The notes beneath the pieces are model-generated. The model worked only from the letters and a program-made list of their open reading frames with translations, ran no database searches and had not been told where the DNA came from. A DNA stretch of 64,000 nt from Ensifer adhaerens (GTDB taxonomy: Bacteria > Pseudomonadota > Alphaproteobacteria > Rhizobiales > Rhizobiaceae), in the NCBI RefSeq assembly GCF_028993555.1, contig NZ_CP118611.1:1821501-1885500 (forward strand), written 5' to 3'. This document shows, piece after piece, positions 36,527-45,003 of this stretch (its first letter is position 1; each line of letters begins with the position of its first letter). A program made the position numbers and the translations under genes.

Positions 36527-37251
36527 ACGCGACTGACAAGCCTGAGCACGTTGCCGCCGAGGACCGCTGCGCGGTCCTCGGGGTTGAGGCCAAGCGCCTC
36601 GATCTTGGCGATCTCGACGCCGGGATGCAGCCAGGGCCCGTCCGACCCAAACAGTATTTTGCTGGCGCCGGCGCGTTTGACCGCCTCTTCGAGAATGTCG
36701 AAACGGCGTACGCCGGCAGTGTCGGTGAAGATGTTCCTGTGCCGGACCAGATGGTCAATGAGCCCGCTCTGCGCCTTCCAATCGTCGGCGAAACTACCGA
36801 GATGCGGAATGATGAACGGTACATCCGGATATTCTTGGGCAAGGATTTCGGCGACCGAAACTTCACCCATGACGTCATAGAGGACCGGAAGCCGATAGCG
36901 GCGCGCGGCTTCGCAGATCTCGCGGGTAATGCGCCCGTCGTGACGATGAACCTTGATGCCGACGAGGCCCAGCGACACTACCGCCTCGCGGATCATCATC
37001 TCGACGCGGCCCTTGTCGGCGACCGGGTGAACAAAGGCGAAGCCGAGAAGGCGATCGGGCCTGCCGGCAATGATGCGCGCCACTTCCCGATTGGCCAGAA
37101 GGTAGCCGTCGGAAAACGCCGCGAAGATGATGGTGCGGTCGATATTGGCCTCGCGTGCACGGGCGAGATACCGGCCAAGCGGAGCGGACGTGTCGGCAGG
37201 CTGCGTGAGCCCGTTGCCCTTTCCGGCGTGACAATGGCAGTCGATGATCAT
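36502..37251 (-). CDS. Amidohydrolase-family metal-dependent hydrolase (Amidohydro_2)
   Basis: The 249-residue TIM-barrel protein starts MIIDCHCHAGKG (HxH metal site at residues 6 and 8), has GLVGIKVHRHDGRI (barrel lysine), VPFIIPHLGSFADDW, IFTDTAGVR, and KILFGSDGPWLHPG with the metal-binding Asp. Members decarboxylate or hydrolyse small acids. It is the last gene of the sigma-54 operon, 96 bp after the preceding gene; that gap contains a 10-bp inverted repeat that may reduce read-through. It may therefore be only partly co-expressed. Substrate unknown. Confidence 0.88.
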
Positions 37252-37286
37252 GGCCAGAGAACCTCAATGCGGTTACCGGACCCGAC

Positions 37287-37334
37287 CCGCCACGGCCGGG
37301 CTCGTCCCGAAAGGGTTGGGGACAGCCGTGGCGG
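37287..37334. terminator. Inverted repeat inside the sigma-54 operon, possible partial terminator
   Basis: CCGCCACGGC (37287-37296) and GCCGTGGCGG (37325-37334) form a perfect 10-bp stem with a 28-base loop, located between the paralogue C stop and the amidohydrolase start. No U-run follows on the minus strand. It could attenuate or stabilise transcripts. Confidence 0.4.
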
Positions 37335-37347
37335 CGGACAGGAAGTT

Positions 37348-38076
37348 TTACACGCCTTCGATGACCAGGGCGTTGCCGCGGCGCCACCACCTGCCGCCCG
37401 CAGCCCTTCCCGCGATCGCCGAAGCCCCACCCGATGCGGCCAGCCCTTTCGCGGGGTACGACGTGCGGGCTCCGGACGCGACCTGCCGCAACACGGTGGC
37501 ATTCACGCCAGGCACATGACGGCGCGTTGCGTTGGCCACGACGCTGCGCGCAATCTGCTCGGCAGGCGCAGAACCGGGCACGACCGGCGAGGTTCCGAGC
37601 GCCGCCGAGGCGTCGGCGATCGCGGTTGCTGCAATCCTGATAAAGCGGCGGGCCTTCTCGATGTCGGCCTGATCCGGGCTCATCCCCGCGGTTTCCAATT
37701 CGAGCGCGCTGGCCACAGCCTGGCCCAGCCCCCGGCCGATCATCGTTCCGACCCCGGGAATGGGGATCAGCGAACCGAGCGCGCCGCCGGCGATCGGCAG
37801 TGCGGCCTTGGCAAGCGACTTCAGCGCCGGGCCGACCACGGGCAGCACGTTCTTGCCGACGAACTTGCCGACCGATTTCAGACCGGCGCCGACTTTCTTG
37901 AAGAGGCCGCCAAGGAATTGCTCAAGCTCCTGTTCGTTCTGGGCAGAGAGCAGTTCCATGGCCAGTTCGAACTCTTCGTTCTCGGAGAGGAGCTCGCCGG
38001 CCTCGAAAGCTCCATACAGTTCAAATTCCCCTGCCGCGGCGCGGCAGTTTGGGCAATTGCAGCTCAGCGGATGCAT
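37348..38076 (-). CDS. Paralogue C: glycine-rich protein with acidic N-terminus, unknown function
   Basis: The 242-residue protein follows a strong AGGAGG site. Order of parts: MHPLSCNCPNCRAAA with four-residue-spaced cysteines, an acidic helix LLSENEEFELAMELLS, QNEQELEQFLGGLFKK, then a Gly/Ala-rich hydrophobic stretch (about 65-130) with LPVVGPALKSLAKAALPIAG and IPIPGVGTMIGRGLGQAV. After that come a helix ARRFIRIAATAIADA and a C-terminal tag GRWWRRGNALVIEGV. The same order occurs in paralogue B and, less well, in A. Glycine-zipper stretches can insert in or line membranes; that is a guess. Function unknown. Confidence 0.75.
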   Translation of the reverse strand: MHPLSCNCPNCRAAAGEFELYGAFEAGELLSENEEFELAMELLSAQNEQELEQFLGGLFKKVGAGLKSVGKFVGKNVLPVVGPALKSLAKAALPIAGGALGSLIPIPGVGTMIGRGLGQAVASALELETAGMSPDQADIEKARRFIRIAATAIADASAALGTSPVVPGSAPAEQIARSVVANATRRHVPGVNATVLRQVASGARTSYPAKGLAASGGASAIAGRAAGGRWWRRGNALVIEGV

Positions 38077-38116
38077 ACTAGCCTCCTGTTGTTAGAGTGA
38101 CATGATGATTGCGTGT

Positions 38117-38965
38117 TCAGATTTCGTTGAGCGCGAGGACCTCCAGCTCGGTGACCCTGTTGAGGCGGTTGTTATCGTTCTTGTGATGCTCGTTGATCTT
38201 CTTTTCGAGCGCACGTACCTGCGCTTCCGTGGCGTCCTTCATGAGGTGGAGCGCGAGCTTCATGCCTCTTGCGGTCTTCCCGAAATGCGACAGGCACCAC
38301 ATGTGCTGGACGAGGCGGCGGCGCAGATCGACGGCTTTGCCGGTGTAGAACTTGCCGGTGGACGTGTGGAAGCGGTAGAGGCCGGGAATCTTCTGCTTTC
38401 CCAGCGACTTCAGCACGAGCGCGACGGGCTTTGCATTGGCAACCGCGAGCGCGTTTTCCGCCCTCAGCGCCTCGCCCGATAGCTCCCATTCGAGTTCGAA
38501 CTCGCGCTGCTCACGGTCGCGCCGGACCCGGCGTAACGCGGCTTCGGTATCCGGACCGATGAAGCCGCTGACCGGCAAGCGACAACGCCGCTGGAAGGCG
38601 CGTATCCATTGGCGTAAGGAGTTGGTCATGACGCCGTCGACGCTAAGCGTGGTCCCGAGAGCAGTGTTGAGCGTGTCCTGCACCCAGCGGACATATTCGG
38701 AGCTGCCCGGAAGCGCCGGCTCTCCGTCCGCCATGCGCAGCGCTGGCTGCGGATCCGGCTCGTCGTATGCAGGGCCGATCGTCGGGTAGCGCGGGCCGCC
38801 AGATCGCCGCCTGCGCCAGGCGGGAGTGTATGGCGGCTGGGAGGAGCGCGTCGGGCGGAGCGGCTGTCCACCCCTCGTTCCCGTGGCTACGCCACGGGCG
38901 GTCCTGGATGAGCGCTCGAATTCCAGTTGCGCCGCGAACGGGTCGATGGTCGGGATCGTGCTCAT
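38117..38965 (-). CDS. Peptidoglycan-binding domain fused to a GIY-YIG-like domain
   Basis: The ATG at 38965 has AGGAGG four bases ahead. Of 282 residues, 1-70 are a Pro/Arg-rich linker. Residues about 88-147 are a PG_binding_1 domain (SEYVRWVQDTLNTALGT, VDGVMTNSLRQWIRAFQRRC and VSGFIGPDTEAALRRV). Residues 195-260 resemble a GIY-YIG nuclease: GLYRF at 195, FYTGK at 206-210, an arginine cluster DLRRRL at 214-219, and glutamate E254 in RALEKKIN. There is no signal peptide. GIY-YIG domains cut nucleic acids; PG_binding_1 binds cell wall or serves as a structural adaptor. The pair in one protein is unusual. Neighbour gap is 13 bp. Confidence 0.8.
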   Translation of the reverse strand: MSTIPTIDPFAAQLEFERSSRTARGVATGTRGGQPLRPTRSSQPPYTPAWRRRRSGGPRYPTIGPAYDEPDPQPALRMADGEPALPGSSEYVRWVQDTLNTALGTTLSVDGVMTNSLRQWIRAFQRRCRLPVSGFIGPDTEAALRRVRRDREQREFELEWELSGEALRAENALAVANAKPVALVLKSLGKQKIPGLYRFHTSTGKFYTGKAVDLRRRLVQHMWCLSHFGKTARGMKLALHLMKDATEAQVRALEKKINEHHKNDNNRLNRVTELEVLALNEI

Positions 38966-38978
38966 AACGCCTCCTGTC

Positions 38979-40055
38979 TCACGCGGCCGAAATGCCGTCC
39001 GCGATGCGCTCCAGCGCGGCCAGCAGGCGGCCGATGTCGGCCGGCGCATGACGCGCAGTCACCAAAAACGAAAGGTTCGGCTTGCCCTCGCCGCACGAAC
39101 GGGTCGCCAGCGCGCGCACGCCCATGCCGGCAAGAGACTCCAGCGCGGCTCGCGCCGCGTCGGTGGAAGGCATGGCGATGGTTTGCATCGGAACCGGTAG
39201 CCGGCTCCTGACCTGCAAACCTATCCGCCTCACGCCGGCGCGAAGTTGCTCGACAAGCAGCACCAGGCGCGCACGCAAGGTGTCGCCGGCGCTGCAGTTT
39301 GCCGCAAGCGCCCCCCTTGCCGCGGCCATGTCCGCGACCGACGGCGGGCTGGTGTGAACACGGGTTTCCCCATCACGCGCGGCGCGCGCGACGAAGTCCT
39401 TGGTGCCGCATAGCGCGGCCAGCGGCGCGCCGAACGCCTTGGCGAGCGACGCACCCGTCGCAATATTGGCACAGGACAGGCCATGCCAGGCGAGCGAGCC
39501 GCCACCGCCCAGGCCAAGTGGCTGGGCCGGCGACGGGTTGCGGCCAAGCACACCGAGCGCCTGCGTGTCGTCGATCACGAGGCGCCCACCCATGTCGGCC
39601 GCCAGGCGCGATAGAGCGGGCAGAGGCGCTACCTGGCCACAGGATGGGCAAAGCCCATCCGTGACGATGACCGGGCGCTGCCCGGCGCGGCGCGCCTTTC
39701 GCAGCCGCCGCTCCAAGCTGGCCGTATCATGGTGCCGGTAGGTCTCCACCGGCACCTGGTCGAGCTGGACGCGCTCGGCGCTCCAGCGTGCGATCGGATA
39801 GGATGAAGCGTCGAAAATGAGAAGGCTCTCCTTCGACACGGCGGCCTGGAACAGATCGCGGAACAGGTGCAGCGTCGAAGGATAAAGCAGCCCAGCCTCC
39901 TCGCCCATGAGCAGCGCCAGGTCCCGCGCCAGCAGGCGCGCCCCCGGGGGCTCATCGAGGGCGGCGGGCCGGCCGAGCGTCAACGCCTGCCACGGGGCAA
40001 GCGATGCGCTCGGATGGTCCAACCCGAGATAGAGTGCGGACGTGAAGTCCAGCAT
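38979..40055 (-). CDS. Aminotransferase class I/II (AONS/KBL-like PLP enzyme)
   Basis: From the ATG at 40055 the 358-residue protein fits the alpha-oxoamine synthase fold: GEEAGLLYPSTLHLF, VIVTDGLCPSCGQVAPLPAL, VIDDTQALGVLG (PLP aspartate, but the usual His of DEAHS.G is Gln) and GASLAKAFGAPLAAL with the Schiff-base lysine K206. It is shorter than BioF (about 385). AONS-type enzymes join an amino acid to an acyl thioester. It is embedded in the sigma-54 operon between the 724-residue protein and the GIY-YIG protein. It may make a small molecule or be a signalling synthase; no acyl carrier gene is near. Confidence 0.85.
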   Translation of the reverse strand: MLDFTSALYLGLDHPSASLAPWQALTLGRPAALDEPPGARLLARDLALLMGEEAGLLYPSTLHLFRDLFQAAVSKESLLIFDASSYPIARWSAERVQLDQVPVETYRHHDTASLERRLRKARRAGQRPVIVTDGLCPSCGQVAPLPALSRLAADMGGRLVIDDTQALGVLGRNPSPAQPLGLGGGGSLAWHGLSCANIATGASLAKAFGAPLAALCGTKDFVARAARDGETRVHTSPPSVADMAAARGALAANCSAGDTLRARLVLLVEQLRAGVRRIGLQVRSRLPVPMQTIAMPSTDAARAALESLAGMGVRALATRSCGEGKPNLSFLVTARHAPADIGRLLAALERIADGISAA

Positions 40056-40074
40056 GGCACGCACTCCCTCGCGG

Positions 40075-42249
40075 TCAGACCAGGCGCCGCTGCTCGTCCA
40101 GGCGCCTGACGAGATGCACCGAGGGCATGGTGGCGTCGATCCGCGCGTTCTGGACGTCGAGCGACAAGTCGATGCCGGTCGCCGACCTGTAGGCATGCAG
40201 GTAGCCCTGGATCTCGGAGCGCCAGTAGCGAGCCCAGTTCAGCGCGCTATAGGGATCGTTGACGTCGGCCCAATTGCCGAAACGGACCGACAGCAGCACC
40301 TGCTCGCCAAAGATCGCGAGGTTGCGGAAGTGCAGGCTGCTGGTGTCCGACCATCCCTGCAGCTTCTTCATGGCGTCAACACGATCCATCCAGGGTTCGG
40401 GATAGGCGACCATGATGCGCGTCGGCAGGAACTCGCGGAACTCGGGTCGGGCGAGTATCCATTGCTGCATGAGCATCTCGATGCGCGCCGTCGAAGGCAG
40501 GTCACCGAACTGGTTGTGCGCGCCTTGCGACAGGATGAGGTGCGCTTCCTTCAGGGCGTTGAGCACCGGGAACGCGTCCGCTTTGACGGTCGTGTCGTCG
40601 TCGAGCCGGTAGAAGCGCGACACGACGGAGAGCAGCGTGTGGAAGGCCTCCAGGAATTTCGACCGGCTGTCAGCAGGGCGCATGTTGTTGACGGCCTTGC
40701 CCGAAAGCCTCAGCCCGTAGTGGTGGTCATATTCGTAGTTGCGCCTGACGACGCTCAAGCGGTGCTGCTCGTCCTGGATGTAACCCCAGAGCAGGTTGTT
40801 GAGCGGCCGCAACGGGTCGACCTCCATGTTGGCAAGAGGATCGTTCTGCATCGGCCCTCGGATGTTCTGGAAGCGTCGCGTGATCGAGTTCATCGCTTGA
40901 ACGAGCATCCCTTCTTCCTGCCAGTACGACCAGATGAGCTCGAGCAGGCAGGGCTGTGTCAGCCGAGACTTGAGTATCCCGTAGCAGCGGCTCACCTGCT
41001 CATGAAAATCGTTCGGATCAAGCTCGAGGTCGACGTCGCCGATATCGGTCTGCTTGATCGGCTCGTCGGCCATCTTGCGCCGGATAACGGCAAGATAGGG
41101 AAGCAGCCCCGCCTGCGCCTGGAAGTCGAATTCGAGATAACGGCCGAGCCAGGTGGCCAAATCGCCAATGTTCGTCGGCACGACGACGCGGTTTGTGATG
41201 AAGTCAGCGTCGTCCTGGGTATAGCTGGTCGCATCGCCGAGAAAACCGCAATTCGCCATCACGAACGCTTCGGTCGCGACCTTGATGTTGCGGTAGGCAT
41301 CGGTGTCCGTGAAGGGCAGCGCCCGACGCCTTGTAGTCCGGGACAGCATGTCCCTGGTTCGGCCTTTATCGATCGGATTGCCGGTTCCGAGCGGATCGCC
41401 GCAGAACACCCAGTCCATGAAATCGAAGTAGTTCTTGAACAGGAGCGCGTCGGTGCCACGGCGAATCTCCGGCCCGACCGAGATGTCGCTGGTCGAGAAC
41501 GAGCTCGCGCGCTGCATGGTGACGGTGACGGGGCCGACAACGGCCGACGGCTCCGGCGGTGCAATAACACCGGACGAGGTCGCATCATTGACGAAGTCGA
41601 AACCTTGGTGAGGCACGTTCCCGAAGCCACCGACCATATGGACCTCGCCTTGGCGGTCGGCCGTCAGGACGAACTCGCTGTCGAGCATGCCACCCTCTTC
41701 GATATCTTGAGCAGCCGGCGCAACGCGGCCCAGCGAAGCGCGAAGCTGTGCATGCACGTTCGCCTTGCCCGTGGGCCAGCGGAACTTGAACGTGGCGCTC
41801 TTTCCCACGGGAAGCGTCGGCAACCGAGTGCCAACCTCCACGAATGAAGTCTGGTCGGGCGAGGTCACATAAATCTTGAAATTGTCGGTGAGGTGCAGCT
41901 TAAGCGCAATGCTCGTCTCGCCGTCCTGGTTGAGCAGGAAGGGCTTCTGCTCCTTTATGTCGTCGTTATGGAAGCGCGCTACGACAGCATAGTCCTCTTC
42001 CATGTCGTCGGGCCTCGGAATCTCGAACCTGGCCTTGCCATCCGCCTTCGTCGTCTCGTGATGGATGGTGTCCCAATTTTCAACGATGTATCCGATGACA
42101 TCCTTGCCTTTTTTGATCTGGGTGACGATCGTCCGGTCATCGATGATGGCGACCTCCACGCCGGTCAGGCACACGCGAAGGCCGGTGCTCAGGAGGCCCC
42201 TGACATGGACGGTGATGCGAACTTTGTCGGAAACGGTGCTCGGGCTCAT
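40075..42249 (-). CDS. Large conserved protein of unknown function (724 aa)
   Basis: I do not recognise the family. Residues about 8-135 look like a beta-sandwich (RITVHVRGLLSTGLRVCLTG, VEVAIIDDRTIV and ADGKARFEIPRPD, then SIALKLHL), comparable to carboxypeptidase-regulatory or Ig-like domains. The rest, about 250-724, is mainly helical with many Trp, Tyr and Arg: NLLWGYIQDEQHRLSVVRRN, YEYDHHYGL, FHTLLSVVSRFYR, GAHNQFGDLPSTARIEMLMQ, VAYPEPWMDRVDAMKKLQGW, WARYWRSEIQGYLHAYR. There is no signal peptide or membrane helix. It is coupled closely with the metallopeptidase-like gene (1 bp gap). A structural or assembly role is conceivable. Confidence 0.7.
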   Translation of the reverse strand: MSPSTVSDKVRITVHVRGLLSTGLRVCLTGVEVAIIDDRTIVTQIKKGKDVIGYIVENWDTIHHETTKADGKARFEIPRPDDMEEDYAVVARFHNDDIKEQKPFLLNQDGETSIALKLHLTDNFKIYVTSPDQTSFVEVGTRLPTLPVGKSATFKFRWPTGKANVHAQLRASLGRVAPAAQDIEEGGMLDSEFVLTADRQGEVHMVGGFGNVPHQGFDFVNDATSSGVIAPPEPSAVVGPVTVTMQRASSFSTSDISVGPEIRRGTDALLFKNYFDFMDWVFCGDPLGTGNPIDKGRTRDMLSRTTRRRALPFTDTDAYRNIKVATEAFVMANCGFLGDATSYTQDDADFITNRVVVPTNIGDLATWLGRYLEFDFQAQAGLLPYLAVIRRKMADEPIKQTDIGDVDLELDPNDFHEQVSRCYGILKSRLTQPCLLELIWSYWQEEGMLVQAMNSITRRFQNIRGPMQNDPLANMEVDPLRPLNNLLWGYIQDEQHRLSVVRRNYEYDHHYGLRLSGKAVNNMRPADSRSKFLEAFHTLLSVVSRFYRLDDDTTVKADAFPVLNALKEAHLILSQGAHNQFGDLPSTARIEMLMQQWILARPEFREFLPTRIMVAYPEPWMDRVDAMKKLQGWSDTSSLHFRNLAIFGEQVLLSVRFGNWADVNDPYSALNWARYWRSEIQGYLHAYRSATGIDLSLDVQNARIDATMPSVHLVRRLDEQRRLV

Positions 42250-42250
42250 C

Positions 42251-43606
42251 TCATCCTCCTTGGATGGTCAGACTGGGGTTCGGGGATCGGATAGCAGCAG
42301 GGAAAGGTCCCCCGCGCAGGGTCTCGCCCGTGAGGGCGCATGCGTAACTGGTGTCGAGCGTCGACTTTAGCGCCCAGAAGGTCAGTAGCTTGCCGATCAG
42401 CACGCTCTCGTCTTCCGGAGAGAGCTTGCCGTCGGCGCGGGCCTGTCCCAGCACCGCGAAAACAACCGTCGGCCGCGCCCGGTACATGCCCGCCGGCGCC
42501 CGCGACCATGATTGGAACATCAGCGCAAGTTGCATGGGTGCGCGGGTTTGGACCTCCAGCACCTCGGGCAGCGTCTGTCCACGCAGCTTTTCCGGACGAT
42601 GCTCGACGAGCCGCGCCACGAACTGCGGCATATGGGTCTCGAGGCGTTCGAACAGGGTACGGCGCTCGAGGTCGAGCCCCTCGCGCGGATAGAGCTGTTC
42701 CCACAGGGCCGCGATGCGGGCCCATTGCGGATGCGGGTAGAGCGCCTGGCCGATCGCAGCACTGATTTTCACGCGCAGCCACGGCGTTGGATGCGGATCG
42801 TTGACGTCGACGCGAAACACAAAGGCGCGCGGCAGGCTGACGACCCCGATCAGGCCGATCGTCGAGGTAATGCCGACACGGGCCACCGAGAAGAAATCCG
42901 CGACGATTTCGGAGATCCAGCGATCCCAGATCGCCCACAGATCCTTGTCGGGGCTGGCCTGCTCCTTGAGCGGTTTCAGCATGGCGCGCAACGAGGGAAC
43001 GAGCTCGATCAGCGCAGCCGCCTGATGCCCGGTCTCGTGAATGAGCGAAGAGGCGATGCCGCTGCCGACCATTCGCTCGCGCGGGACGCGGATAACCGCA
43101 ACCGGACTTGTGCGGCCGCCGGGCAGTCGCGTGCGCGCCCGGCGGATAGCGGCGCCGGGCCCGCGCTCCAGGTGACACACGACCGGCGGCAGCTCGTAGA
43201 ATTGGCCCTGCAGAGTGAGCGCATCGGCCGCGACCGAATCGAGCCCTGAGAGCCAGGGCCCGTTGTCGTGCTCGCTGCGTTGCGTGATGACGTCACTGTA
43301 CATGTCGAACTCGTTGAGCACCTGGTGGAACCTGAGGCGCAGGATCGAGAGGCGTCGTTGCGCATCGGCCGGTGTCGCCGCGGCCCTTGCGCGTTGCAGC
43401 CAGGCAAGGAAGCTTGCCATCAGGCGCCTTAGCTCTCTTCGCCCGTCGATGAGGGCTCTCTCGATCGCCGACTGCGCATTCGGAAACAGATTGGCGGCCG
43501 GCACCATCGGCTCGAGCAAGGCGAACGGCTTGACGCGGTCGAGCCGCGTCTGAAGGCCGCGCGCCTCCTCCTCGAGCATGCGAAATGTGAATGGGTCGAT
43601 CGCCAT
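42251..43606 (-). CDS. Putative zinc metallopeptidase with HExxH motif, unknown family
   Basis: The 451-residue protein has the motif SSLIHETGHQAAALIELVPS: H190, E191 and H194 form an HExxH, and 39 residues on EIVADFF supplies E233 and D237, as in gluzincin-type sites (second Glu in ExxxD). The N-terminal 130 residues are helical; no secretion signal is seen. It sits between paralogue B and the 724-residue protein with gaps of 6 and 1 bp, so tight co-expression is likely. A protease processing one of the paralogue proteins is a possible role. I cannot place it in a named peptidase family. Confidence 0.75.
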   Translation of the reverse strand: MAIDPFTFRMLEEEARGLQTRLDRVKPFALLEPMVPAANLFPNAQSAIERALIDGRRELRRLMASFLAWLQRARAAATPADAQRRLSILRLRFHQVLNEFDMYSDVITQRSEHDNGPWLSGLDSVAADALTLQGQFYELPPVVCHLERGPGAAIRRARTRLPGGRTSPVAVIRVPRERMVGSGIASSLIHETGHQAAALIELVPSLRAMLKPLKEQASPDKDLWAIWDRWISEIVADFFSVARVGITSTIGLIGVVSLPRAFVFRVDVNDPHPTPWLRVKISAAIGQALYPHPQWARIAALWEQLYPREGLDLERRTLFERLETHMPQFVARLVEHRPEKLRGQTLPEVLEVQTRAPMQLALMFQSWSRAPAGMYRARPTVVFAVLGQARADGKLSPEDESVLIGKLLTFWALKSTLDTSYACALTGETLRGGPFPAAIRSPNPSLTIQGG

Positions 43607-43612
43607 GGCAGC

Positions 43613-44290
43613 TCAGGCTCCGTATACGACGATCCTGTTGCCCTGCCTGACCCAGCGGCCGGAGGCTGCACGTTGGCCGAGCATACCGCCGGCCCTAGCC
43701 GTCAAAGCCGCTCCGCCCGCAGGGCCAAGGAGCCCCGGGGCATGCTTGCGGGCGGCGGCCACCACGGCCTGCTGGGCCGCAGTACGCGGATCCGTTCCGG
43801 CGGCGGCCGCGTTGGTCGCTTGCCTGGCAGTGTCTGAGGCGAGGCGGACGAACTGGCGGGCGCCGGTGAACTCCAACTCCTCGTTCTCGCCGAATTCGAG
43901 CTCGAGGCCGATCGCCCTGCCGGCCGCATTCGCAAGGCCGGTGCCGATCTTGGCACCCAGCGGGCCGCCGATGTAACCGCCCAAGGCCTGGCCGGCCATG
44001 GGCAGGGCCTTCCTGGCAACGCCCTTCAGCACGCCGCCGATCGCCTGGCCGATGGGCGACTTCGCAGCCTGGCCAACGACGCTGACGGCTTTCTTGATGA
44101 AGTCGCCGAGGAATTGCTCGAGTTCCTGCTCGTTGTTGACGGCCAGAAGCTCGTGGGCGAGCTGGATTTCCTCGTTCTCGCTGAGCTCCGACTGGCCGGA
44201 GCCCCATTCGAATTCCTGGAATTCGAACTCCTCGTTCTGGAATGGGGAAGCTTCCTGGAATTCCAGTTGGGTACGGTCGATGTCATGCAT
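43613..44290 (-). CDS. Paralogue B: glycine-rich protein with acidic N-terminus, unknown function
   Basis: The ATG at 44290 has AGGAGA before it. The 225-residue protein starts with a very acidic segment (NEEFEFQEFEWGSG), then ELSENEEIQLAHELLA and NEQELEQFLGDFIKK, a Gly/Ala-rich part (AGQALGGYIGGPLGAKIGTG), ARQFVRLASDTARQA, AAARKHAPGLL, and GRWVRQGNRIVVYGA at the end. These blocks align in order with paralogue C. No signal peptide. Gap to A is 22 bp and to the metallopeptidase-like gene 6 bp. Confidence 0.75.
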   Translation of the reverse strand: MHDIDRTQLEFQEASPFQNEEFEFQEFEWGSGQSELSENEEIQLAHELLAVNNEQELEQFLGDFIKKAVSVVGQAAKSPIGQAIGGVLKGVARKALPMAGQALGGYIGGPLGAKIGTGLANAAGRAIGLELEFGENEELEFTGARQFVRLASDTARQATNAAAAGTDPRTAAQQAVVAAARKHAPGLLGPAGGAALTARAGGMLGQRAASGRWVRQGNRIVVYGA

Positions 44291-44312
44291 GACGCTCTCC
44301 TGGGTTGGGTTT

Positions 44313-44900
44313 TCAAGCAAAGCTCTGACGTCTGATGGCGCGGCGCGCCCGGAAACCCGGTACAAGCTGGACGAAGTCCAATCCCGGTGCGTGGCGACGT
44401 GCCGCGACCCTGGCCGCGGCAGTGGCAATCGCAGCCGGCGGCTGGGTCCAGGGCGCCCGTGCGGCGAGGCGCCCGGCCTCCATGGCGAAGCGTACGAACG
44501 CTCGCGCAGTTTCGAATTCCTTATCCTCATCGCTCAGGCCTTCCAGCTCGGCGCCGGTGATGCGCTCCATCGCCTCGGAAGGGTCAGCGTCGGTTGGACC
44601 CGCAGGCGGCGCCAGCAAAGTCCTGACGGATTGACCGGCTCGGTTGAGGCGCGATCCAAGGTGCTGCACGACCTGCGGGTCGATAGGCCTGCCGGCGAGC
44701 AATGCCCCATGACGAAGAATCCGGTTCACGACGCTGGCCAGTTCGCTGTTGCTCGTGGCCTCGAGAAAGGCGCTGCCGAGTTCGAGCTCCTCAAGCTCGG
44801 TCGATGGCTGAGGCTGCGCCGCTCGCGTCGGCACGCCCATTATGAGAAGGCCCTCTGCGCCCTCGGTCTCAGGATTGTAGGTGAGAAGCCTGTTGCTCAT
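44313..44900 (-). CDS. Paralogue A: shorter relative of B and C, first gene of the sigma-54 operon
   Basis: The start at 44900 (MSNRLLTYNPETEG) has AGGAG seven bases ahead. The frame is open to 44984, but the sigma-54 promoter at 44961-44946 lies inside that extension, so the upstream ATG cannot be used from this promoter. The 195-residue product shows LEELELGSAFLEATSNSELA, EFETARAFVRFAMEAGRLAA and AARVAARRHAPGL, which align with the middle and C-terminal blocks of B and C. It lacks the long glycine stretch and the GRW.R.GN tag. Function unknown. Confidence 0.7.
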   Translation of the reverse strand: MSNRLLTYNPETEGAEGLLIMGVPTRAAQPQPSTELEELELGSAFLEATSNSELASVVNRILRHGALLAGRPIDPQVVQHLGSRLNRAGQSVRTLLAPPAGPTDADPSEAMERITGAELEGLSDEDKEFETARAFVRFAMEAGRLAARAPWTQPPAAIATAAARVAARRHAPGLDFVQLVPGFRARRAIRRQSFA

Positions 44901-44945
44901 GCCAACGCTCCTATAGGCAGCCACCAGCTGCGCTGAAACAGAGAT

Positions 44946-44961
44946 TGCAAGCTCCGTGCCA
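44946..44961 (-). promoter_or_regulatory. Sigma-54 (RpoN) promoter
   Basis: On the minus strand 44961-44946 reads TGGCACGGAGCTTGCA. This matches TGGCAC-N5-TTGCA exactly, with GG at -24 and GC at -12. Transcription would begin about 12 bases beyond, near 44935, some 35 bases before the start of paralogue A. A sigma-54 activator gene lies in the same cluster at 35129-36526. Confidence 0.85.
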
Positions 44962-45003
44962 AGTCGCGTCAGCCGGAATTTCAAGCAAAATCAGGCCCGC
45001 CGG

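Noticed and set aside
36625..38100. 491-codon plus-strand frame
   Set aside because: Opposite the amidohydrolase and paralogue C; composition is that of an antisense frame in high-GC DNA.
40042..41847. 601-codon plus-strand frame
   Set aside because: Antisense shadow of the 724-residue gene; no motif or ribosome site.
44901..44984. N-terminal extension of paralogue A
   Set aside because: The sigma-54 promoter lies within it, and AGGAG supports the start at 44900.
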